Assembly (NCBI GenBank): GCA_001915545.1
Contig: MNQS01000030.1
Location: 1 to 5,009, forward strand
Length of the DNA: 5,009 bases
DNA from: Bacteroides sp. 43_108
GTDB lineage: Bacteria; Bacteroidota; Bacteroidia; Bacteroidales; Bacteroidaceae
Direction: 5' to 3'
Shown here one piece after another: positions 1-5,009 of this stretch. Both the position numbers and the translations under genes were made by a program. Below the pieces are notes generated by a model that was not told the origin of the DNA, ran no database searches, and saw nothing but the letters and a program-made list of their open reading frames with translations. Within the stretch, counting starts at the first letter, position 1. Each line of letters starts with the position of its first letter.

Positions 1-36
1 ATATGCAAATAATAATCGTTAAATTTGTGGATTCTT

Positions 37-70
37 TTTTAGACGGGTGCCGACTGGCGCCCGTCTAAAA
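37..70. repeat. GC-rich perfect-pairing inverted repeat (hairpin) at the 5' break of the GIY-YIG fragment
   Basis: Left arm TTTTAGACGGGTGCC (37-51) pairs with right arm GGCGCCCGTCTAAAA (56-70) over 15 positions around the loop GACT. The single non-Watson-Crick position (T48/G59) is a permitted U-G pair in plus-strand RNA and an A/C mismatch in minus-strand RNA, so a role as a plus-strand transcript is favoured. The T-run lies before the stem (35-40) and the A-run after it, on either reading. This is the reverse of an intrinsic terminator, which needs T residues after the stem. It could be a leader hairpin, a terminal or subterminal hairpin of a mobile element, or a recombination scar. The structure is seen directly; its function is unknown. 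Confidence 0.6.
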
Positions 71-72
71 GG

Positions 73-516
73 GGATACCCTAAAATTGGAAGTTTACGAT
101 CATTTGGTAGAGATATATATAAAATAGGAATGACAAGACGTTTAGACCCTATTGATAGAATCCGTGAGTTAAGTAATGCATCTGTTCCTTTTCCATATGA
201 TGTTCATGCTATGATTTTTTCAGAAGATGCTCCAAGTCTTGAAGCTAAATTACATAATATATTTGACGATTTAAAAGTTAACAAGATAAATGGAAGAAAG
301 GAATTTTTTCATGTCAAACTATCTGAAATCGAAAAGGTAATATCAGAATGTGGTGTTAGTTTTAAAATGGTAAATGAACCATATGCGAGAGATTATAGAG
401 AATCTATAAAATGTAGTAATAAAATGAATAAAAATAGTATTGAAGAAGATTCAGAAAACAAATATCCATCATCATTATATTATGACGAATTCTTGGATGA
501 CACAGAAATAGAATAA
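73..516 (+). pseudogene. 5'-truncated DUF4041/T5orf172 (GIY-YIG-like) protein gene, C-terminal fragment
   Basis: The product recalls the C-terminal domain of DUF4041-type proteins, whose T5orf172 region belongs to the GIY-YIG nuclease superfamily. Visible landmarks are SFGRDIYKIGMTRRLDP, then RIRELSNASVPFPYDVHAMIF, EDAPSLEAKLHNIF and the motif GRKEFFHV, followed by an acidic low-complexity tail. The only standard start in this frame is ATG 130, which encodes the M of YKIGM. Starting there would remove the YIG-equivalent YKIG strand, yet the frame stays open upstream to 43, after an in-frame TAG at 40-42, and the domain likeness continues to about 103 or a little before. The first GIY strand and the long N-terminal part, present in full-length family members of several hundred residues, are absent. 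I therefore read it as a decayed remnant; if expressed from 130 it would give a 128-residue protein without the catalytic core. It ends in tandem TAA codons (514-519). It is very A+T-rich (12 G/C among bases 421-480), unlike dnaK. Family recognition is from memory of the motifs; the truncation is seen in the sequence. Confidence 0.75.
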
Positions 517-520
517 TAAA

Positions 521-1636
521 CTACCCAAGGGACGAATAGAAAGACGCTATGTCTTCGTCATCTTTTATGTAAGATACTTGATTATTTTTCTCTGCTATTT
601 GCTTTAATTGTTGTCTTTCTTTATCACTCCAGTTATTGAAAGCCTTCAATTTTGAAATAATAAAATGAGTCCGCGCAAAACTATTACTGTTTTCCAAATC
701 CAATATGAGCTTTTCTTTTTCTTTAACTTCTTGAACCTCTACATTTATATTCTGATTAAGTTGCTCCTTTTGATTTTTATAATGAAAAGACACAAGTTTT
801 TCATTTGAAGCCGTTTGTTCAATTATGGATTTTACGAGAATATCCAATTCTGAATTTTCTGTATAATCTGCTGGAGCAAAATATTTAATCCTTTTATCTT
901 CCATCATTTTGTATACTTTTCTCTTATCTTGAGTTTCCGGATTAAAAACTCCTATTGAATGGCCGGAATTGGTATTAATAAGTTTCATACATGGTATATC
1001 AGTGTCGCTGTCACCTATATAAATCATGTTTCTAAAAGGAATACGAATATTCTCGGGCTCAAAATAATCATTGACGGCGAAATCATTTACATCCAATGTT
1101 CCTTTTTCTATTCTAAAAAGAAATTGTGTCTTGCTTGTATAATTTATAACTTGTGCAGGCCACTGAGCTACACCATCTTTATCATAATAAAATGAACTAG
1201 CATAGATTTTCTCAAATTCATCTGCAACCTTAGTTCCTTCAATCATTTCTTTCAGCCCAGAAGATATGATGTAATGTTCCACAATTACCCCCTTACTTTC
1301 TCCATATTCTCTGATTCTTTTAAACCACGTATCTACACCAGGAAATAACTTTACTTTCGCTCCATAATCCATTAAGGCCTCTCTGTTAAAAACAAACTTT
1401 CCATGAGCTTTTTGAATCATTGTAAACATATAGGCAAGGTTTTGGTCCATGTCGTTTTCTTCAGCCAATCCGTTCGATTCTTTCCAGAAAGACTCGACTT
1501 CATATCCAACCGATTGAATATACCCTTGAGCCTGCATATCATCAGGAGACAACGTTTTATCAAAGTCGTAACATATTGCTACTACTGGTTTATCCTCTTT
1601 TGACTTTCTTAAAAATTCCTTACTCATAAATGTCAT
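521..1636 (-). CDS. HAD-superfamily hydrolase (phosphatase-like) with C-terminal extension
   Basis: A predicted cytoplasmic phosphohydrolase of the haloacid dehalogenase superfamily; the substrate is unknown. All four HAD signatures are present in order. Motif I is DFDKT (residues 24-28), with D24 the expected nucleophile and D26 the acid/base. Motif II is YIISSG (122-127), motif III is K169 in NYTSKTQ, and motif IV is GDSDTD (208-213) for the magnesium site. The roughly 90 residues between motifs I and II form a helical C1-type cap, the arrangement of phosphoserine-phosphatase-like enzymes. Residues from about 285 to 371 lie beyond the HAD fold: a charged, helix-prone stretch (VQEVKEKEKLILDLE) and a tail ending NNQVSYIKDDEDIASFY, which I cannot assign with confidence. 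There is no signal peptide or membrane segment. The start may be ATG 1636 or ATG 1627 (MSKEF); neither has a clear Shine-Dalgarno, as is usual in Bacteroides. The gene lies 64 bases behind dnaK on the same strand, beyond dnaK's terminator, and is more A+T-rich than dnaK (18 G/C in bases 781-840), which suggests later acquisition. Confidence 0.9.
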   Translation of the reverse strand: MTFMSKEFLRKSKEDKPVVAICYDFDKTLSPDDMQAQGYIQSVGYEVESFWKESNGLAEENDMDQNLAYMFTMIQKAHGKFVFNREALMDYGAKVKLFPGVDTWFKRIREYGESKGVIVEHYIISSGLKEMIEGTKVADEFEKIYASSFYYDKDGVAQWPAQVINYTSKTQFLFRIEKGTLDVNDFAVNDYFEPENIRIPFRNMIYIGDSDTDIPCMKLINTNSGHSIGVFNPETQDKRKVYKMMEDKRIKYFAPADYTENSELDILVKSIIEQTASNEKLVSFHYKNQKEQLNQNINVEVQEVKEKEKLILDLENSNSFARTHFIISKLKAFNNWSDKERQQLKQIAEKNNQVSYIKDDEDIASFYSSLG

Positions 1637-1646
1637 ATATATAAAT

Positions 1647-1685
1647 AAAAAAATGAGGCATAATCCTTATAATCATGCCTCATTT
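1647..1685 (-). terminator. Intrinsic terminator of dnaK
   Basis: The minus strand reads AAATGAGGCAT, a 13-base loop, then ATGCCTCATTT, an 11-bp perfect stem (1675-1685 with 1651-1661). It runs into seven T residues (1653-1647). It begins 15 bases after the dnaK stop codon. The HAD gene starts only about 10 bases beyond it, so the same hairpin also sits in the immediate leader of that gene and would limit read-through from dnaK. Confidence 0.87.
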
Positions 1686-1700
1686 CTATTATTTTATTCT

Positions 1701-3617
1701 TTATTTTACTTCCTCAAAGTCAGCATCCTGTACATTGTCATTGTTCTTGCTTGAACCCTGACCTGCATTGTTGTTTGCCTGACCTGCGTTTGGACCAGCC
1801 TGAGCACCACCTGTCTGAGCGTACATTTCAGCACTTGCAGCCTGGAATGCAGCCTGAAGTTCTGCGCTTGCAGCATCGATACCAGCCAAATCCTGAGCCT
1901 TGTGAGCGTCTTTCAGTTTCTGAAGAGCAGCTTCGATAGGAGCTTTCTTATCAGCCGGAATCTTATCGCCAAGGTCTTTCAACTGATTTTCTGTAGAGAA
2001 AATCAAGCTATCTGCCTGGTTCAACTTGTCGATACGTTCCTTTTCTTTCTTATCAGCTTCTGCATTTGCTTCAGCTTCAGCTTTCATACGGTCGATTTCT
2101 TCTTTGCTCAAACCAGATGAAGCTTCGATACGGATAGCCTGTTCCTTACCTGTAGCCTTATCCTTAGCAGAAACCTTCAAGATACCGTTAGCATCGATAT
2201 CGAAAGTTACTTCAATCTGAGGTACACCACGACGAGCCGGAGCAATACCTGTCAAGTTAAACTGACCGATTGACTTGTTCTGAGCGGCCATCGGACGTTC
2301 ACCCTGCAATACGTGGATGGTAACTTCTGTCTGGTTATCAGCTGCAGTAGAGAACACTTCGCTCTTCTTGCACGGAATGGTTGTGTTGGCATCAATCAAC
2401 TTGGTCATTACACCACCCATTGTTTCGATACCCAGTGTCAACGGAGTGACATCCAGCAATACGATGTTACCTACACCAGCTTCCTTGTTCAATACGGCAC
2501 CCTGGATACAAGCACCTACGGCTACTACTTCGTCCGGATTTACACCCTTAGAAGGAACTTTACCGAAGAAGTCTTCTACCAGTTTCTGTACAGCCGGGAT
2601 ACGTGAAGAACCACCTACCAGGATTACTTCGTCGATATCAGAGTTGTTCAAACCTGCATCGCTCATTGCTTTCTTACAAGGTTCAAGACAAGCCTGAATC
2701 AAGTTGTGAGCAAGTTGTTCGAATTTAGCACGGGTCAAAGTCTTAACCAAGTGTTTAGGCACACCAGCTACCGGCATGATGTACGGCAAGTTGATTTCAG
2801 TAGAAGTTGAAGAAGACAATTCAATTTTTGCCTTTTCAGCAGCTTCTTTCAAACGTTGCATAGCCATCGGGTCAGTAGTCAGGTCAGCACCTTCGTCGTT
2901 CTTGAATTCCTGAACCAACCAGTCGATGATAACCTGGTCGAAGTCATCACCACCCAGGTGAGTATCACCGTTAGTTGACAATACTTCGAATACACCGCCA
3001 CCGAATTCCAGGATAGAGATATCGAATGTACCACCACCAAGGTCGAATACGGCTACCTTCATATCTTTGTTAGCCTTGTCTACACCGTAAGCCAATGCAG
3101 CTGCAGTCGGTTCGTTTACGATACGTTTTACGTCCAGACCAGCAATCTGACCAGCTTCCTTCGTAGCCTGACGCTGAGAGTCAGAGAAATATGCCGGAAC
3201 GGTGATGACAGCTTCTGTTACTTCCTGTCCCAAATAATCTTCAGCAGTTTTCTTCATCTTCTGCAGAATCATTGCAGAGATTTCCTGCGGAGTGTACAGG
3301 CGTCCGTCGATGTCTACACGCGGAGTGTTGTTGTCACCCTTTACTACTGAATAAGGTACACGAGAAATTTCTTTCTGAACCTGATCGTAAGTTTCACCCA
3401 TGAAACGTTTGATAGAATATACTGTACGTTTCGGGTTTGTGATAGCCTGACGTTTAGCAGGGTCACCTACCTTACGTTCGCCGCCGTCTACGAAACCTAC
3501 TACTGAAGGAGTGGTACGTTTACCTTCGCTGTTGGCAATTACCACCGGTTCGTTACCTTCAAATACTGCAACACATGAGTTTGTTGTTCCTAAGTCAATA
3601 CCAATAATCTTTCCCAT
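1701..3617 (-). CDS. dnaK: Molecular chaperone DnaK (Hsp70)
   Basis: An ATP-dependent cytosolic chaperone that binds exposed hydrophobic peptides and works with DnaJ and GrpE in folding, disaggregation and the heat-shock response. The product is 638 residues, full length for bacterial DnaK. The ATPase domain shows [11 protein letters not shown] (5-15), [14 protein letters not shown] (140-153), [12 protein letters not shown] (167-178), [12 protein letters not shown] (190-201) and [12 protein letters not shown] (331-342). The interdomain linker is [10 protein letters not shown] (386-395). The substrate-binding domain follows, with LQGERPMA and the [13 protein letters not shown] segment, then a helical lid. 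The tail is flexible and rich in Q, N and G (601-630) and closes with the conserved acidic end DADFEEVK. Small differences from Escherichia coli DnaK are Cys370 in GACIQG, where Ala is usual, and about two extra residues just before the linker. ATG 3617 gives the canonical [12 protein letters not shown] start. No dnaJ or grpE is adjacent; terminators on both sides suggest a monocistronic unit. Confidence 0.99.
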   Translation of the reverse strand: MGKIIGIDLGTTNSCVAVFEGNEPVVIANSEGKRTTPSVVGFVDGGERKVGDPAKRQAITNPKRTVYSIKRFMGETYDQVQKEISRVPYSVVKGDNNTPRVDIDGRLYTPQEISAMILQKMKKTAEDYLGQEVTEAVITVPAYFSDSQRQATKEAGQIAGLDVKRIVNEPTAAALAYGVDKANKDMKVAVFDLGGGTFDISILEFGGGVFEVLSTNGDTHLGGDDFDQVIIDWLVQEFKNDEGADLTTDPMAMQRLKEAAEKAKIELSSSTSTEINLPYIMPVAGVPKHLVKTLTRAKFEQLAHNLIQACLEPCKKAMSDAGLNNSDIDEVILVGGSSRIPAVQKLVEDFFGKVPSKGVNPDEVVAVGACIQGAVLNKEAGVGNIVLLDVTPLTLGIETMGGVMTKLIDANTTIPCKKSEVFSTAADNQTEVTIHVLQGERPMAAQNKSIGQFNLTGIAPARRGVPQIEVTFDIDANGILKVSAKDKATGKEQAIRIEASSGLSKEEIDRMKAEAEANAEADKKEKERIDKLNQADSLIFSTENQLKDLGDKIPADKKAPIEAALQKLKDAHKAQDLAGIDAASAELQAAFQAASAEMYAQTGGAQAGPNAGQANNNAGQGSSKNNDNVQDADFEEVK

Positions 3618-3658
3618 AATTGTATCTATTTTTATTATTTTCTAATTTGGTTTATTCT

Positions 3659-3676
3659 GTAACGCCGAAACGTTAC
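3659..3676. promoter_or_regulatory. Palindrome GTAACG-N6-CGTTAC in the dnaK leader
   Basis: A perfect 6-bp inverted repeat with a CCGAAA spacer lies 42 bases upstream of the dnaK ATG, between the preceding terminator and the gene. It is the most G+C-rich patch in an otherwise A+T-rich leader. It could be an operator or promoter-overlapping site, or a short RNA hairpin with a UUUCGG loop in the dnaK transcript. It is not the CIRCE element bound by HrcA (TTAGCACTC-N9-GAGTGCTAA). I could not place a convincing Bacteroides -33/-7 promoter (TTTG / TAnnTTTG) around it, so its position relative to the transcription start is unknown. Confidence 0.4.
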
Positions 3677-3707
3677 GCCCTTTAAAAGACAAATGCCATG
3701 CCAGAAT

Positions 3708-3747
3708 AAAAAAAAGCCCGTGCCAGCATTTTTTTCTGACACGGACT
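3708..3747 (-). terminator. Intrinsic terminator of the PspC-domain gene
   Basis: On the minus strand AGTCCGTGTCAG (3747-3736), a 9-base loop and CTGGCACGGGCT (3726-3715) form a 12-bp stem followed at once by eight T residues (3715-3708). Two of the pairs are G-U and form only in minus-strand RNA, which fixes the direction. It lies about 60 bases after the PspC stop codon and separates that gene from the dnaK promoter region. Confidence 0.92.
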
Positions 3748-3777
3748 GCCATTTTGGCTGTTTTATGTGACATTCTT

Positions 3778-3799
3778 GTCTCACACATTCGAGTGAGAC
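3778..3799. repeat. Short inverted repeat just after the PspC gene
   Basis: GTCTCAC (3778-3784) and GTGAGAC (3793-3799) form a perfect 7-bp stem with an 8-base loop, 8 bases beyond the stop codon of the PspC gene. In minus-strand RNA it is followed by AAGAATG rather than by U residues, so it is not a terminator itself. It may stabilise the mRNA 3' end or be chance. Confidence 0.35.
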
Positions 3800-3807
3800 T
3801 GACAAAA

Positions 3808-4887
3808 TCAGAGGAACTCACCCCAGAAAGGAGCTGACAAAAGAGGTTCTGTCAGGAAAGGAATCTGGAAGAACAACACAATTCCTATGGCCAGGGCAAT
3901 CATCCACAACAATACCAGCACTACTTTCGTAGAGGTGCCCATGGGCTTCCAGCTACCGAACGACTGCATGACAGCCTGAATCAGTCCGGCTACCGGGATA
4001 CCGACAATCAGCAGACCGCATACGGTGAGCCCGACAATCATTCCCGGCATGGTGCACACACCACCCCAGTCTACCCAAGGCAATATATTATAGAAGAAGG
4101 CAGGCAGACTGACGATGACTCCCGTGGCGGCCATCAGCAGGGCAAACAAGACGATGAGTCCTACCAGCAGGAAAGGAGCGCAGCATATCAGCAACAACAC
4201 CAGGCAAAGTTTCAGCAGGAAACCGACCACGGCTACCACCCCATTGCCAAACTTATGCAAGGCAGAGCGGGGCTGCTCTGAATGCACATACTCGTTCACC
4301 TTTTCAAAACCGTCGGTCACCGTCCGGCCGATGTTCTCCACATTGATGGGTTCTCCGCGCATCTGCAACTTTTCTGTAGCCGTATGTGCCAGCGGAATGA
4401 TTATCCATGCCAACAGATAAGCCAGAATCAAACCATGAATAAAAAATCCGGCCAGAATAAAGACGATGCGGGTCCAGGTCACATCCCAGCCGAAATAAGC
4501 TGCAATGCCCGATACCACTCCACCCAGGATACGGTCGTCCGGATTACGGAACAAGCGGCGGCGGGTTTCTGTAGATTCACTATCGAAAGTCTTGCTGTTC
4601 GATGCAGACGGATTACCGTCTTCTTCACCATTCAGTTCCTCCGGCTTTCCCATACGGGCAATTACCTCTTCCACCTCTTTAATAGTAATCACCTGTAATC
4701 CGCCACGCAATGCCTCATCAAACAGTTCAGCAATACGGGATTCTATGTCGCGCACAATCTCTTCCGCTCCTTCATCCTTACGGAAATGATAGCGGAGGTT
4801 GTTCAAATAATTATCCAGCAGGATATAGGCATCTTCATCAATATGATATACGGTGCCACCTAAATTTACAGTCAGTGTCTTTTTCAT
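3808..4887 (-). CDS. PspC-domain inner-membrane protein
   Basis: A predicted inner-membrane protein of the phage-shock-protein C type, associated in other bacteria with sensing envelope stress; its partner here is unknown. Residues 1 to about 90 are a soluble N-terminal region (TVNLGGTVYHIDEDAYILLDNYL, then helices with IVRDIESRIAELF and VEEVIARMGKPEEL) that I recall preceding PspC in Bacteroidetes homologues. A polar Ser/Glu-rich linker (91-108) follows. The PspC domain spans about 109-169: RRLFRNPDDRILGGVVSGIAAYFGWD, then a membrane segment ending LAWIIIPLA. A cytosolic-type stretch (170-212) precedes further hydrophobic segments at about 215-262, 278-306 and 322-342, giving roughly five or six membrane passes. 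At 359 residues it is far longer than the roughly 120-residue enterobacterial PspC. ATG 4887 (MKKTLTVN) starts the recognised N-terminal region; no Shine-Dalgarno is clear. In Bacteroidetes such genes are often preceded by a PadR-type regulator; the 122 bases available upstream show no such gene end. Confidence 0.93.
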   Translation of the reverse strand: MKKTLTVNLGGTVYHIDEDAYILLDNYLNNLRYHFRKDEGAEEIVRDIESRIAELFDEALRGGLQVITIKEVEEVIARMGKPEELNGEEDGNPSASNSKTFDSESTETRRRLFRNPDDRILGGVVSGIAAYFGWDVTWTRIVFILAGFFIHGLILAYLLAWIIIPLAHTATEKLQMRGEPINVENIGRTVTDGFEKVNEYVHSEQPRSALHKFGNGVVAVVGFLLKLCLVLLLICCAPFLLVGLIVLFALLMAATGVIVSLPAFFYNILPWVDWGGVCTMPGMIVGLTVCGLLIVGIPVAGLIQAVMQSFGSWKPMGTSTKVVLVLLWMIALAIGIVLFFQIPFLTEPLLSAPFWGEFL

Positions 4888-5009
4888 GTCATGTGATTTT
4901 TAAATGTTTTGTCATTACTGTCCCGTAAAAGTGGATAAATAGTTCTTTGAAATTATTGAAATATAGTCAATTACACGGTTTTTTGAAATGAAACGGACTT
5001 GATTTTGCA
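4888..5009. other. Leader/intergenic region upstream of the PspC gene
   Basis: These 122 bases hold no recognisable gene on either strand. They contain the promoter candidate and three copies of TTGAAAT (4947-4953, 4956-4962, 4983-4989), spaced 9 and 27 bases apart. Just before the PspC start a two-codon frame ATG-ACA-TGA (4892-4884, minus) overlaps the true ATG. Confidence 0.5.
4958..4988 (-). promoter_or_regulatory. Possible Bacteroides-type promoter of the PspC gene
   Basis: On the minus strand TATATTTC (4965-4958) matches seven of eight positions of the Bacteroides -7 element TAnnTTTG. A TTTC (4988-4985) lies 19 bases upstream, at about the expected -33 spacing but with one mismatch to TTTG. 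This would put the transcription start roughly 60-65 bases before the ATG. The region is A+T-rich, so chance matches are likely. Confidence 0.3.

Noticed and set aside
20..27. TAAATTTG, an exact match to the Bacteroides -7 box TAnnTTTG on the plus strand, which would place hairpin 37-70 at the start of a transcript
   Set aside because: The -33 element would lie outside the window, and an 8-base box with two free positions is common in A+T-rich DNA; not supportable alone.
37..70. Hairpin as an intrinsic terminator
   Set aside because: No T-run follows the stem on either strand; the plus strand continues AAAAGGGG and the minus strand continues into A residues.
2313..2697. Open frames on the plus strand opposite dnaK, of up to 126 codons
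   Set aside because: They lie wholly inside dnaK, show no family motifs, and result from the codon bias of the highly expressed gene.
3659..3676. Leader palindrome as an RNA thermometer controlling dnaK translation
   Set aside because: The hairpin is short and ends about 40 bases before the ATG, so it does not cover the start region.
3778..3799. CIRCE-like element, because of the GAGTG half
   Set aside because: The inverted repeat is GTCTCAC/GTGAGAC with an 8-base loop, does not match TTAGCACTC-N9-GAGTGCTAA, and lies upstream of the terminator preceding dnaK.
4115..4789. Plus-strand open frames opposite the PspC gene
   Set aside because: They are antisense shadows of a clearly recognisable coding sequence, with no motifs of their own.
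4884..4892. Two-codon upstream frame (ATG-ACA-TGA) overlapping the PspC start codon as a translational control
   Set aside because: It is too short to separate from chance; there is no supporting ribosome-binding signal.

Overview
The window looks like chromosome of a Bacteroidales bacterium, most likely Bacteroides or a close relative such as Phocaeicola. This rests on a Bacteroides-type DnaK, a PspC protein of the form common in that group, leaders without a clear Shine-Dalgarno, and A+T-rich start regions. The species cannot be fixed from the window alone.

Right part (about 1640-5009): ordinary core genome on the minus strand. A PspC-domain membrane protein (3808-4887) is closed by a strong intrinsic terminator (3708-3747). 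A 190-base gap follows, and then the chaperone gene dnaK (1701-3617), which has its own terminator (1647-1685). The two genes are therefore probably separate transcription units, although both deal with protein or envelope stress.

Left part (1 to about 1636): much more A+T-rich and apparently accessory. A HAD-superfamily phosphatase gene (521-1636, minus) lies directly behind the dnaK terminator. It meets, tail to tail and only 4 bases apart, a plus-strand fragment of a GIY-YIG-type gene (DUF4041/T5orf172 family). That fragment is broken at its 5' end: the recognisable domain starts upstream of the only available ATG (130), and just upstream stand a GC-rich 15-bp hairpin (37-70) and an in-frame stop. 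The most informative observation is this remnant with its abrupt hairpin junction. Together with the change in base composition at the end of dnaK, it suggests that the region beyond dnaK is a variable, recombined site.

No tRNA, rRNA, CRISPR array or intact mobile element is visible. I see no clear sign of a wholly new system; the unusual points are the truncated nuclease-like gene, the hairpin at its break, and the HAD protein with an uncharacterised C-terminal extension.
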